DNA from: Strigamia acuminata
Taxonomy: Eukaryota; Arthropoda; Chilopoda; Geophilomorpha; Linotaeniidae
NCBI GenBank assembly: GCA_949358305.1
Contig: OX442314.1
Coordinates: forward strand, 45,144,581-45,208,580
Reading direction: 5' to 3'
Length of the DNA stretch: 64,000 nucleotides
Shown in pieces: positions 44,470 through 56,814 of the stretch (within the stretch, counting starts at the first letter, position 1; the number at the start of each line of letters is the position of its first letter). The translations under genes were made by a program, and so were the position numbers. Under the pieces are notes generated by a model that was given only the letters and a program-made list of their open reading frames with translations, was not told the DNA's origin and ran no database searches.

Positions 44470-44642
44470 TTGATTTTTTCGATTTATTATTGATTTCTTT
44501 CGATTTATATTTGATTTTTTTGATTTATCTTTGATTTTTTCGATTTATCATTGATTTTTTCGATTTATTATTGATTTTTTCGATTTATCATTGATTTTTT
44601 CGATTTATCATTGATTTTTTCGATTTATCATTGATTTTTTGC
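44470..44642 (+). repeat. 20-bp minisatellite
   Basis: About 8.5 copies of GATTTTTTCGATTTATCATT. The last six are almost uniform and the first two diverged. Confidence 0.88.
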
Positions 44643-44897
44643 TCTAAATACCATGGAAAAATTCCTGAAAGCTTTCAGTTTAACCTATATAAAGAAATTC
44701 ATTAGGCAAATAATCATATTTAAATATTGTGGGAATCATATGACCCTGCTAAATTTTTTAATTTGTTAATGTTTTTAACTTTTAACGTAGGCAGTATATG
44801 TCAAAGAGGATTTGAGGGCATTCGAAGCCAGAAGTAATTGAGCTGAAAATTTTTAGCCTTTTTTTTTTTCTTATTTACATATTTAGAACTTATATAT

Positions 44898-45490
44898 TGT
44901 GACTGCTATGGTCTCTTCCAGTGTAGTCAGGGGACTGAGAACACTTGGTAGGGACGCATACTTCACGTAAATGACGGAGACTTCCCACAATATTGGTTGG
45001 TTGGCCTTTATTGCGTTGTCTAGGGGTATGGGGAAACTCGTCACCCGCTGCAGAGGTGCCACGAAGGCACACCGCACCGGCAACCGACCCGCCGCGCACT
45101 GGGTGGGAACCCAATGCGTGGCGTGGTCGGTTCGACTTAACATTCGTGTCGTACTTACCTACGACCCACGCGTCCACTCATGGAGGCTGCACAACGGTGG
45201 GAACCGTCGTACTGAGTATCATCGTGGTGAATGGTGAGGAGTACAGAGTCAAACCGGGACACTGCTTGTCCCTCCCAGATGAACACCTTCTCCTCTCGGG
45301 GAGCTGCTGCAGGCACATCCTTCTCAGGCCGTGTCCAACACTCAACTCTCTCACAACACTCCCTCCTCACCACACCACTCCACTCCCTCCTCCCCGGGCT
45401 AGGTCAACTACCCACGTAGGGGTTGACCTTTGGGGCCGCACGGTGGTGTGTGGCAGTGCCGCAGGTCACCTAGGTGGCCTGGCGGTCACA
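44898..45490 (-). repeat. Gypsy-like 3' LTR
   Basis: 593 bp, TGTGACTGC...GCGGTCACA on the plus strand. Differs from 56815-57407 at three positions: AAACTCG/AAACCCG, AACGGTG/AACGATG, GCACATC/GCACGTC. Confidence 0.92.
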
Positions 45491-45502
45491 TCTCCCCCCC
45501 CC
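45491..45502 (-). other. Polypurine tract
   Basis: On the minus strand GGGGGGGGGAGA abuts the start of the 3' LTR, the usual plus-strand primer position. Confidence 0.8.
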
Positions 45503-46203
45503 ACAAAAAGGTAGGTCTAAGGGGCCACACACAACACCGACGGGGACACGCAAGTCGAGGCGGGCACAACAACGAAGTCAGTCGAAGACCACAACTTGTC
45601 GGGTTACCGGCGCCGACCTTCGGTGCTGGTGGACCGAAAACCACCGCACCGTCGGTCAACGATGTTAGCAGTATTGGGCGACAGGAATCACCTCGCCCTA
45701 GACTGGCCGAAAACAAAACAAACTATTGATGCAATACAATGTAAAAAAATAATTCACCGGGCCTGAACGTAACAAGCCCGGGACAAAATCATAAACAAAA
45801 AAAAAAATTAAGAAAAATGAAAAATAAAATAAATATGGTAAAACAAAACAAGGATGGGAGAGGTTGGTCAAGCCTCTCATAAAATAATCGGAAATAAAGC
45901 TACGTTAAACAAACATGAAAATGATAAAAAAGGGAAAAAAAGGAAATAATGTATATACAACGACCGGGACCTGACCAAGATCCACAGTCGGGAGGTCCAC
46001 CGATGGAACGGGAAAACTCCGGTATCCGTTTTCGTCGGGCACGTGGGCTTGTGGCGTGGCGTCTCCGTCTCGTCACTCGCTTCCGGCTCGGCGTTCATGT
46101 CCCGGGACAGGCATCTCACGGCATGCTGTTGGGAAAAAATATTATCGGGACCAGAGGTCCGTCGTTTGTACAATTCGCGTCCAAGGACGACAGTCGAGGC
46201 TTT

Positions 46204-48525
46204 TCACGGCTCCGGCTTGTCGTCGGACGGTGGTTGCGGCTGAGAGGGGTCTTGCGGCTCCTCCTCAGACTTGGTTGCAAACGCTGCGGGTCCTGCTGGG
46301 GCTGGCGAAGTTCTCGCCGCCTCCAGTACAGACCGTATCGACGGCGGGGGAGGCATCAGTCGTCCGTCCTCCGCTTCCACCGCCTCTACCGCTCTCGCCG
46401 TAGCTGACGCCGACTGGGGGGGTAGCTGAGGCACCTCCTCCGTTGTCGTCGTCTCGACTGGGGCCAAGGCGCGTCGTGCTGCCGCTTCTTCTCTGGACGC
46501 TGCCACGGTTTGAGCAGTGCGGGACTTCTTCCCCTTCCCCTTCTGCTTGCGAGCATCCTGCGTCGCCTCGATCGGATCCCAGACGTCGGGGCTAAATTGG
46601 TCGGGGTAGTCCTTCCGCCTGTGCACCCGCTTCACTATCACCTCTTCGTACGTAGGCGGGGGCGGCGGTGAGTGCGCCGCCAACTCTGGTGGCATCACAA
46701 TAGGCACGGGTGTGTGGGACGCCGGCATGAAAATCCGTTGGAAACCGCTGTTATTGGTTAACCTCGGGAGTCCGGCCAACGTCTCCACGTAGCCACGGCA
46801 GATTGCCGGATCGAAATCCGCATGGTCCGCCCCCACCGTCTGCTCCAGAGACCAACCTTGGACTACAAACGGGGACGGTAGGTGGAGATACCACGCGTTC
46901 ATCGCCGCGCCCACTGCCCACGCGACGATGCGCACCGTCTCGAACCACCTGATTCTCCTCGCTGCGGCCGATGCGACAGGAGGAATGTTGAGGATTATCC
47001 ACATTCTCTGCCTGATGAGTGCGATAGCCCTTGTCGTCCTGATGTCACTCCCGGCCGCGTCCATAAAGCGCAGGTGAAGTTCCCTCCACCGCTTCGCTTC
47101 GGCGACCCAGAGCGCCACCACCTGAGCGTCCGCATGTTCGAGGCGCGGGACCGCCCTTAAAACAAGCGCCGTGCAGACCACCGGAGCACCAGGCGGTAAG
47201 TCGGCGAGCTCAAGCGGAATCTGGCCTTCGACGGGCTCCAAAAACGCCGCTCCTACTTGCTGTCCAGAGGGGCATGGTTCCTGGGAAGGTCCCTCGCCTC
47301 CCCCGGCAGCTTCTACTCCTTCGTTGACCATTTCGGGGTCGCCGCACCGCAACAGTTGTGCTTCGAGAGACAAACCCTCTAACACAGACAATTGCAGCAC
47401 ATCGTCCTCCGTGACGGACAACTCCATCATCTCGTCATCTGGCGCTGGCATCTGGGGTTGCACCATTGGTAGTTCGGCGCAAGCGCCGTCCTGCCTCTGG
47501 GAAACAACACATTCCTCCCGCGGGGTGGACGGCTCCGACCGTCCTGCGAGATTCATGAGGCTACCCCAAGTGCGATGGGGCAGTCCTCCCGTCCCGTCGA
47601 ACTGCGCCACGGGGATTCCGAGTGCGAGTGAAGCGCAAGCGATTGCCTGCTCACTACAGCCGGCTCCCTCCGTGGGCATCTCGACCACCTGCTCGCCAGA
47701 CGCTCCGGGAAGGTCCAGAGCGAGGGACACTGCTGAATCAGCCTGTACCTCGTCTCCTAACACTTCCGGTTGTTGCACGAGTTCCGATGCGTCGTCAACC
47801 ACGGGTAGGACGACAACCATAGGAATGGCCACAACTTCTGGCTCGATGGCACCGGATCCACACGGCTGCTGTGCGACCGATAGTACGGCAGCAGCTTCAG
47901 CCGCGGCCACCGCTTGCCTCGCCGCCTCGGCGGACCGTGCCTTCCTCGCATTGTCCTTGATACGGCGACGCAACAGCTTCCCTGCGGACTCGATCTGAAC
48001 CGCAGTTGCGTGCGGGTAGGACGCCCGCCACTCTGCCAACGAGGTCTCCAGCCGCACGGTCATCTCCTCCGTCCACTTCGACGGCGCTGGTTCTTGCTTC
48101 TGGCGTTTCGGGTTCGGCTGGGCTGGGGCCTCTGCCGAAGCCGCCCGCCCCGCCTGAACCCTTGGTGCCGGAGGCGCAGAGCCCGATGGACCAGGATGCC
48201 CGTCCCGTGCTCTGACAGCTTCCACCGTCAAACCACGTGGTAGTAGGGCATGCCCGCGTCGCAACAGCTCCTGCGTCCGCCTCTCCCACGAGTCGACGCT
48301 CATCCACGACACCATCGAACGGGCGCGACTCCGGTCGCCGCCCGGTCGCTGCGAGTGGCGCGCATACCACCTCTGCCTGGGGATGGAAAAATGCACCAGC
48401 CCCATACCGAGGCAGTTGCCGCACGGCGAATCCCATCCGCCCGCAGATGTCTCCCAGCGCTCTCCCGAGCAAACAGGGCAGATGTGCCACTGTTCGCCAC
48501 CGTCGCCGCCACCATTTCCCGAATT
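46204..48525 (-). CDS. Large Pro/Ala-rich ORF between pol and 3' LTR, function unknown
   Basis: The first ATG is at 48405 (733 residues), but the frame is open to 48525. The extra 40 codons contain HICPVC and SPCGNC, a CxxC-x15-CxxC zinc-binding pattern interrupted by the ATG choice. Upstream, TTTTATCTAG at the frame's edge looks like a splice acceptor, so a spliced subgenomic RNA is plausible. Next comes a charged segment (SKWTEEMTVRLETSLAEW), long Ala/Glu/Pro-rich linkers, and a more ordered block (WVAEAKRWRELHLRFMDA ... RIRWFETVRIVAWAVGAA). A PPPPPTYEEV motif near residue 580 resembles a PPxY late-domain/WW-binding motif. No signal peptide or clear transmembrane pair is present, so it is not an ordinary envelope. 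It could be a displaced gag-like or accessory protein. I do not recognise the family. Confidence 0.6.
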   Translation of the reverse strand, partial: NSGNGGGDGGEQWHICPVCSGERWETSAGGWDSPCGNCLGMGLVHFSIPRQRWYARHSQRPGGDRSRARSMVSWMSVDSWERRTQELLRRGHALLPRGLTVEAVRARDGHPGPSGSAPPAPRVQAGRAASAEAPAQPNPKRQKQEPAPSKWTEEMTVRLETSLAEWRASYPHATAVQIESAGKLLRRRIKDNARKARSAEAARQAVAAAEAAAVLSVAQQPCGSGAIEPEVVAIPMVVVLPVVDDASELVQQPEVLGDEVQADSAVSLALDLPGASGEQVVEMPTEGAGCSEQAIACASLALGIPVAQFDGTGGLPHRTWGSLMNLAGRSEPSTPREECVVSQRQDGACAELPMVQPQMPAPDDEMMELSVTEDDVLQLSVLEGLSLEAQLLRCGDPEMVNEGVEAAGGGEGPSQEPCPSGQQVGAAFLEPVEGQIPLELADLPPGAPVVCTALVLRAVPRLEHADAQVVALWVAEAKRWRELHLRFMDAAGSDIRTTRAIALIRQRMWIILNIPPVASAAARRIRWFETVRIVAWAVGAAMNAWYLHLPSPFVVQGWSLEQTVGADHADFDPAICRGYVETLAGLPRLTNNSGFQRIFMPASHTPVPIVMPPELAAHSPPPPPTYEEVIVKRVHRRKDYPDQFSPDVWDPIEATQDARKQKGKGKKSRTAQTVAASREEAAARRALAPVETTTTEEVPQLPPQSASATARAVEAVEAEDGRLMPPPPSIRSVLEAARTSPAPAGPAAFATKSEEEPQDPSQPQPPSDDKPEP

Positions 48526-50891
48526 CTAGATAAAATAAATCAAAAATTAATAAACTATATCAAGGAGTGAAAGGGGAAGGGGGGGAAAAGTTGGGCTGAG
48601 AGTATGACGTAAGGGCTATGAATGAGGATTCCGGCACGAGGGGGCGACAAAATCAACCTCCCACGCGAGCACATGACGTCAGTGGATGCCGTACAATCGT
48701 CGAAGACACCGAGCTGGCAGAAGCCATTTTCGGTGCTCCGGTGATATAAGCCGAAATACTTTCCTGGATTCGTTAAACCGAACCAGGATGATATGAAATC
48801 TTGACCAAAGCGTGGTGCCTGGTCTAAGAAATGATGGTTGTAAGAATTTCACACACGACAAGGCAAAGGATGGTGACGGCAACGCAAACCGCAACCAACA
48901 TGGCGGACCGTTCTGCACAACGGCCCGGCATGTCGGTGAAGTCTGGCGCCTGAATCAGAACCCAGTCCTGTCGCAGAAAACACGAACAAACCATCGATTG
49001 TGACAAAAAGGATGTCTCGAAAAGAAATACGCGAACGAGCGAAGAAGTGATACACCTTTTCTGCCTGAACGCGAGCGAAAAGAGAAAAGAAATAAAACCA
49101 AATAATCTTATTGAATTAAAAAAAAATAAATTTAGATGCGCCGGCTGAGAAAGAAACTCGAGTTCGGGGCAAAATAAACAAAGGAGGGGTTGAAGACTAA
49201 CAGGGGGAAAAAAAGAACGAAAAGCTCCAAACGGAAGTGGACTTTGATTTCTTCGAGTCGCGCCGCGGCGGCGAGTGATTCGGGAAGCAAACTTCTCGGT
49301 TCCTCTTACCGCGGCGACAACCCCTCACCGCCCGCTATTGTTTTCCCAGATTGGGGGTCTCAGATCGTGCCGCTGGCCACTCAAGTGACCAGCGCGCAGG
49401 TCATTGACCTCAATTAGGGACAATAGGAACGAGGGATGCACGAATTCCGAGGGGTTAGGCGTGGGTCACGGTGTAACCTTTGCCAGCTGACTCGCGAATT
49501 CGACGCCGATACCCACCTATTTCAGAAAGAAAAACCGGGGACACGGCGAATGGAGGCAAAAACAAAAAAAAAGATACGTAATCAAAAAAAAATGAAAAAT
49601 AAAACAAAAAAAAAATTAAAACTGAATTGAAGAAGGAAAACTAATCGAGAGAACCTTTCACAGAAACATCGGGAAAAAGAAGAAAGAGAAGCGAAAAGAA
49701 GTGATAGAAAATTCGAGATGGAAGACGGATGGCAAACCGAAACCAATCGCATCAGGTATCACGAAGCGCTTCGTGAGAGAAAACGCCGAAATTTCAGGTT
49801 TTCTTCACACAAAATACTTCTAAAAATGTTTTCTGAACACTAAATGGTCGAAACCACAAGTGTTTCAGTGAATCGACTCGATCGCGGCGGTCAAAACGAC
49901 TTTGATCCGCCTGCGTTCCTAGCGAGGAGCGGCGGCCGAAACTGCCTGCTCGAGCGCTAAGTTGCACGTAATAACGGGGTCGGGGCATGAAAGAAAGCAA
50001 TCGGTCACGGGTTTAATCGAGAAAAAGGGCCACAGTAAATGATGCAAACAGAAAATAAATTTGTGTCTTACCCTCATATCGCAACTCAAAAACTTTTCCC
50101 GAACACGAATACAAGCAAAAGTCAGCTGATGCTGAATGGTCGCTCTCTGGAAAACAAGTGACACACGGGGACTATGTCCAGAAACAAGAAACCTCGAGTC
50201 TAAACAGAGAACAATCCTCGACCCGTGACCTGTGATTGGGTCCCACGACACCCTCACCCCTCCAATTGGTGCAATAACTAATTCCCAATCTGAAGAGACA
50301 ATCTTTCTCAGAAAGCGCAGGAAAAACACCACGAAACAATATTATTTTATTGCCACGACAATTTTCCGAATTTTTTAGCGAAAAACTCCCACGATCCCCG
50401 GGCAGAGAAATAAAACCTGCTTAAAAATCGCGGCTGCGGTGCTGAGACCGTCGCCATGGTTACGCTCCTCCGCGAGATTTCGTGACGTCACACGAATGCC
50501 ACGATTCTCATCGGTTGAGACCGCAACATGACCGCTGAAACTGGCCACGGAAAGCAGGTAATTAAACAAACTTCTCCGACCAATTTCAGTGACTTAATCA
50601 ATCAATTCAACAGTGCTATCGGTCTAGTGACCAACACTGATCGATCGGCGACCATCGAGACGAATCACGGGCCTGCTAATCGATTTTCCCAACTTTACCG
50701 AGCAACAAGTGACTGCTACAAAACGGGTAAGTTCGATAAAAAATAAAAAAAACATCCGCTTCAATAAGTCATCGTTGCAGGGAAACTTACGGTTTCAATC
50801 CTGTGTTTGTCGGTGTGACAATGACGAGGATTCGCCGCGTCTACGCCTGACGAACGTTCTTCACTTTAAATCCAGCCGAAACAAGGAATTT
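48526..50891. other. Internal spacer of the Gypsy-like element
   Basis: Between the truncated integrase region and the 3' ORF. No integrase core in any frame I can see; short frames lack family features. Confidence 0.5.
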
Positions 50892-53798
50892 CTAAGTTCC
50901 TGGCCAGAAAAAAATGCGTCGTAGCCTTTTCACCATGTCGGCTGCGTTATCCTGCGTGTAGCGAGGATGCAATCGAATGACGTCGAGGCAACGGTCAGCT
51001 AGCGGTGCAGGCATCAGGATTTTTACGTCCAAGCCTTGCTCCGTCCTGGTCAGTGACAAATCGGGTGAGAACGGGGTATTGATACACAATTCTCCGCATT
51101 CGCCGAACGTATAATCGGACATGTACTGTGCCATGGATGGTGGGAGTTGGGCCAGAAGACTGTCGTCTTCTCGGTCTTCGTCTAACCATCTCATGATCGC
51201 GCTACAATCGGCGTCTGCCCGCTGGTTCTGCCTAATCTCATCGTAAGACATGATCGCACCAGCGAGGCTTTCTGAGACAAGAGTGTGGGCAAGCATGGAA
51301 GCAGCTTTTTCTTCGCGTGAGGCCGCCAATGTCGTTTCATCGTCATCTAGGCCCACACGAGAAAGAGCAACTGCGATCCGATCGTCCACATCTCTCCTGA
51401 ATTTAAAAGAGAATCTCACCTGTTGGAGCTGCATTGCCCACCGCACCAGGCGACCTGACGTGTTGATTGAGTGTAATAACCAAAACAACGCCACGCAACC
51501 TGTTTCGATTTCGAATTTTGAATACGCGATGAAAGATCGAAAGGAAGCGACTGCCTGCAGAACTGCCAGACAATCGAGTTCCGGCAGGCTTAACGCTGTC
51601 TCGGCGCCTTGCAGCGCACGACTCGCGTAAGCAACGGGTCTCTTGACCCCCAGATGATCGATCTGCGTGAGGACTGCACCGAGCCCGGTCAAACTTGCGG
51701 CAGCCTGGATGACAAAGGTCTTGCCGAAATCAGGCATCGGCTACACGATCCCATGCGAAAGATGATCCTTGAAAAATTCGAATACTCCCTGACACTCGTC
51801 GGACCAATTCCATTCCGCACCCACTGTGAGTAGGTCATCCAGCGGGTTCGACAGATGTTCCAGTCCCTCGATCGGCGGTGTGTCTCCTCCAAACATGCCG
51901 AGGAAACGTCGCAGCTGGGCGACATTCGCTGGTCGCGGGTAGTCCACGATCGCCTGAACACGGCGTTCGTTCGGTCGAAAACCTGCGGGAGTCATAGAAT
52001 AGCCAAGAAAGTCCCAAGAAGTAGATATCACACAAGATCCAGACGGGCTAGCGGTCAAGCAAAATTTGCTCAGCCTGCTCAGCACGTCGGACAGGTGTGT
52101 CAGGTGTTCCTCAAAAGTTTTGCTGAACACCACAATCGAGTCCAGGTAGGGCAACGCCCACTTAAACTTCGATTCGCCGAGCACCTTCCCCATCAGCCGT
52201 TGAAATGCCACAGGGGTATTCAACAATCCGTAGGGCAATTTCACGAACTGAAAGGTACCTTGAGGTGTGTAAAACGCCGTCTTAGGTCTGTCCTTGGGCG
52301 CAATCCTTACCTGAAAGCAGCCCATAGCCAGATCCAAAGTAGAGAAGAACACACTCCCTTCCAAACAGGCCAAAATCATGGGAATAGACGGGACCGGGTA
52401 CGTGTCTCTCTCCGTGACTGAATTCAGCTGTCTAAAATCGATGCAAGCGTCAAAGGTTCCGTCAGGTAATATACTTATCACCGGCTGGTTCCTATAAACA
52501 CTGACACTTCTTTCTATTTCACCCTTTTTCAGCGCGCATCTCACCAAACGGCGCAGAGCTTTCGCTTCAGCAGGGGATGTCGGTTTGATATCGCACGAGA
52601 AAGGTGGCGCTTTACCCGTGGGGATCCGAAGTTCCACCGTCGGATGACAGCCTCCTATCTCGCTGAAGGTGTGGCTGAACTCGTCGAGCACACGAGCCAA
52701 TCTCATCTTCCGCATATCTTCTATTTTGCAGTCTTCCAACAAATCTAATTGTTTGGACGATAGTGACAGTGCGGCCGTGTCGACGCCGTGTTCCAGCGTG
52801 ACCCTTGCCCACTTGTCAACATCTGCACCACTGTCGTCTAGCTGTCTAGGCCGAGGAGCGAAAGGAAACGTCATCCCTGGATTATCGGCTTTAAACCAAT
52901 CGTTCCGGGAAATGCGAATTACAATGCCATATTCCCTCAACCAACTACACCCCAAAAGGATGAAGTTAGAAGTAGAAGGTAACACCGCAAACCGTAACCA
53001 ATCTTCCCCCGTCTGCCAGCTGACGTACAATCTCACCGTCCCCAAGGGACTGGTTACTCTATCGCCCGTCATAACCCTAACGAAATCATCACAGGGTTCA
53101 ATCGAGGCTGTTAGTCCGTATTTCTCGGCCGTGGCACTACTCATATACTGCCCTGAAGCAGCGGTATCCATAAGTGCCACCGCTTCACGGTCGGAAAAAC
53201 GAATGTCGACGAACGGGAGAGGGAAATCTCTGCCCAGTCCGGCGACACTCACTGTATCCCAGACCGCTCCGACGGCTAAGCCTACGAAACAGACTTGGTC
53301 GGGCGGTGAGCCGTCTGTCACGACGCCTTCATCCGCCTCAACCGTTTCTAGCGGCTGGGGTGGCGAGATCCGGTCGTAGAGTTCGGCGGGCTGAACCACA
53401 CCGTTCTCCGCAACCAGGTCCACCTCCTCCGGCTCGCTTTCAACGTCCGAATCGTCCGATGCAGCGGTTCGAGTTATCGTCGACCTGCTGGACAATTCCA
53501 TGATACGTTTACTGAAATCCAATTGCTGCGACACTGCGGATCTTGCCCAAGCCTCCGCCATGTCGCTGGCCTCATTCCGCGCACGAACAGCTGCTTTACG
53601 CGCCTGTTCTGCGGCAAAATTTGACCAAATTGCTTCGCCATGTGCAGCGGCGGCATCCAGTGCTGCCAGCTGCTTTTCGCGTTGAAATAACCTAATGAGT
53701 TCCATGACATCGTCCTGCGTCTTAATGTCGCATGGATCGACGTCGCAAAGAACAGCCAGTTCTCTGGCCCAAGCCGAATCGAGATCCTTGCTTGCCAT
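50892..53798 (-). CDS. Gypsy-like protease-RT-RNase H polyprotein with substituted catalytic residues
   Basis: Open from ATG 53798 except for one TAG (51741-51743), then in frame to 50892: 685 plus 281 residues. The first 110 or so residues are charged and helical, in gag position but without a knuckle. Protease: ALMDTAASGQYMS (DTA where DTG is expected) and FILLGCSWL. RT: FSTLDLAMGCFQV, LPYGLLNTPVAFQRLMG, and YLDSIVVFS where YxDD is expected. After GYSMTPAGFRPNERRV and the FLGMFGG region, RNase H reads FVIQAAASLTGLGAVLTQ (first Asp is Ala), IETGCVAL (Asp is Gly) and IAVALSR (Asp is Val). The integrase zinc region starts (LHPRYTQDNAADMVKRL, FFWPGT) and stops. The protein cannot be an active RT or RNase H as written. 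Confidence 0.88.
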
Positions 53799-56700
53799 AA
53801 GATGCTATTTCTTTGCAACCAGTGGTAACCAAGTGTGTGCAGTCAAGACCACGCACAGGCAAGGAGTGAGAAGGGATCCAAAGAAACTTTCACTTCCTAC
53901 AAACAAACCAAAGTCAGGGGTACCTTGACCAATTACAGCCGCCTACAACTAGGTCGACCATAATTATTTTACAAAAGATCTCAGCATCCCTTTCAAAGGA
54001 ATGTCCAACCACTGGCCATGTGTTGGACCTTCGAGCGCTTTTCAGTGCTTCAAGGGCCCTTGATTCTATTTTTAGCTAATTGGCAATCGAACATCTGGTG
54101 AAGACCAAAGTCGCGCACCGGGGTGCCGTCCTGTTCTTTCAACAGAGTCCATGCCTTTTATGCTAAAACCGATCAAACAGAGGAGTGGCGGGTCAATGGT
54201 CGAACCCTGACCTCGTCATCAACCTGTTACTGCATTCCGTGTACCTTCAAAAATAAAATATGATAAATTACAATGAAAGTCTTTTTATTGAAAAACAATA
54301 AAACATTAAGTTTTGGTTCATCTCTGCGCCCCAAAAAATCAAATTAGCGGTTATATTTTGGTATTTTCTAATCCACGCCCCAAAATAAAAAATTAGCGAA
54401 CACCTTTCTGGTACTTATCCACGCCCCAAAAGATAGAAAATGGCGAACACCTTTCCGGCATTTATCCACGCCCCAGAAGATAGAAATGGGCGACTGGAAG
54501 TTCTCTGACACTCCCAAACTAACAAAACAATGCATGCTTCGTCTTTCCCTTCGTGTTCTAAATTATTCGCGCCAGAACCAAGTAGAAAAAACTGCGTATA
54601 TCGATTTTTCGTGGCATTTTCTCATCGCGCCCCACAGCTTCGATGCTAAGGTCGTACGTTTTCCTTTGCACTGATGTACACGTCTACCACCAGTTTTAAC
54701 CTCTGCTGAAAACGCTAAAATCGCGTGTTTTAGGATTCCTCCGATATTGCCTGCTCCTGCACCGAAATCACACCCAAAACACCATCAAGATCGCGATAAT
54801 CCTGATGAGGCAAAAAAATGTGACTCAGACGCCTCAGACTAAGAGTGAAGGGAAATTGGCGAACTGAGCCTGAGTCGGATTGGAGAATATTGCAACTGAA
54901 CACGGTCCAGCGCCAGGGAAAGTTAGGTCCAATCCCCGGGAGCCTCACTCCTTTCCAACCCGGATATGAAATTAGAGTAGAAATAGGATAAAAGAAGGGA
55001 ACAAGAAAAATGTGGTGTGTTTCACAAAATTGGGAAAAGGGATCCACACACAGCACATTGAAAATAAAAGTTTGAAAGATGTTGGGCTGGATTCACAGTC
55101 TTCGTTTGAAGCTGTTAGCCACCCAATTCGTATTTGCAAGCATTCCACGCGCGGTTTGAAAGCAAATACCGTTAGGCTCGACACTCCAGCAGTCCCCTGC
55201 AAGAGCCGCCCTCCCTGCTGTCCGAGACCCAATTTCGACAATAAGGCAGTGAAATTGACAAAAATGTGCCATAAGTGGCCACAAAAACACAAAAAAGCCA
55301 AAATTACGCCAAAACTGCTTCCACCAGTGCCCGGGACAGGGTTGGAAACCTAGTCTCCGTGTGCTCTCCTTAAGTACATGTGCCTGTAATTCAAAAGATT
55401 AATCAAACCGCTGAAACCAGGAATGTACCTCTGGCCAGTAATGAACAGCGCTTCCCTAAATATACCGCATTAGTTTATTGCTGTCCGGGCGAAGCACAGG
55501 GCTGAACTGGGATATACTGCACCCAGCAGCATGCCTGCCCACCACAACAACACCACAAACACATTTCCCGCCAAAAAACACACTCGGAAAAAGCACCAAA
55601 TCGCCCGACCCAGAGAGAGAAATAAAAGAACTTAATCTACCAAATGTCCAGTGTGGTGTCGACCCTCTAAGACACTCATTACGTCAGCGTAACCTCAGGA
55701 ATGTCATGAGTAACACATTGTTGGCTCGTGAAAACCAACCTCTACACACCCCACTTTCAAATTGTGTCTGAAATGATGAACCAGATCTAATTCAACACTC
55801 CAAACCACAACATCTGAGCACCTACAAATGGTTTCTCACCTCTATAGGTTGCACACCAAGAAAAGAAAAATCATAAAATTAAAAATAAGGGGGTGTCCAA
55901 CTTGTGTGCTGGTTGACCCTTGTCCCCCCAAGCTAATTATAGGAACAAACGAGGTCAGACTCAAGCCAAGCCAAACACACAAAGAAAAACACCAAACAAA
56001 ACAAAATAAAATTGGAAATTAAACTAGTGTGTTGGCTGAATATTACCTTCACGAGATGAATCTAAAAAAAAAACAACTCAATCCAATCCTAACCAGATCA
56101 AACACAAAAGTAAAACAAACCAAAAAAATAATATAAAATTGCACAAATTAACCCAAGACTTGAGCATTACCCAGCCCAAACAAGAGAAAAAGCGTGACAG
56201 AAGAAAAACAAATGTTTCCCAACCCGGCACAAAAATCAAACAAACAGTAAAATTGAGGTTTTAAAACAAGGTCACTGCAGTTCAATTAAGTACAAGGGGT
56301 GGAGAACACAAAAGAAGATACACAATGGTGTCTATTCCTGTAGCCGCCTAAGGGAAAGAGCAAGACTCCCCAAGCTAATTAGAGGAACAAAACATCAAAG
56401 TGCTTTGGTCAGTTGCAGCGCGTCTGAAAATAAATTTCAGAGTCCCAACCACAACAGCACAGAGAAAAACATAATTCCAAGACCTTCAAATGAAAAAGTG
56501 CCCAGCCCTCACAACTAAGCCTCTCACGCGACTCAAAGTGACAAACAAAAACACCCTTCAAATTCCTCAGTCTCAAAGAAAAATATTTAACCCAAAATCC
56601 AAAAAATAAGAACATGAAAAAACAATACAATTGTCCCCCGCCAAAAAATAAAGCAAAAATGTACCAACACTCTGAACAATGAATAAAACAATCTGCAACA

Positions 56701-56814
56701 AAAAATTGAAGCAAACGGCAACCACAATGAAACAAAGGGTTCGCACACAAAGCAAAACAAAATGGCGGACAAAAACAAATTTTACAAGTTCAAATCCAGG
56801 ACAGGGCCCTCAAT
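53799..56814. other. Long leader of the Gypsy-like element
   Basis: 3 kb between 5' LTR and pol (minus-strand order) with no gag homologue. Right next to the LTR, a GTTCAAATCC string on the plus strand looks like a tRNA T-loop sequence, but I could not fit a standard primer site. Confidence 0.5.
54327..54493. repeat. 47-bp tandem repeat in the leader
   Basis: About 3.5 copies beginning CACGCCCCAAAAGATAGAAA and including GGCGAACACCTTTC. Units start at about 54327, 54375, 54421 and 54468. Confidence 0.82.

Noticed and set aside
44470-44642. Regular repeat considered as a CRISPR array
   Set aside because: Units are directly abutting 20-bp copies without unique spacers, in a eukaryotic genome.
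44993-45514. 173- and 169-codon frames inside the two Gypsy-like LTRs (also 56910-57419)
   Set aside because: They lie wholly in LTR sequence, have no family features and are open because the LTR is GC-rich.
47171-47998. 275-codon Ser/Pro-rich plus-strand frame
   Set aside because: Antisense shadow of the GC-rich minus-strand ORF; composition-driven.
46204-48405. Interpretation of the 3' ORF as a retroviral-type envelope
   Set aside because: No signal peptide, furin-like site, fusion-type hydrophobic segment or terminal membrane anchor visible.
56780-56812. GTTCAAATCC resembling a tRNA T-arm or SINE B box
   Set aside because: No A box or cloverleaf could be drawn around it, and it does not form a standard primer site next to the LTR.
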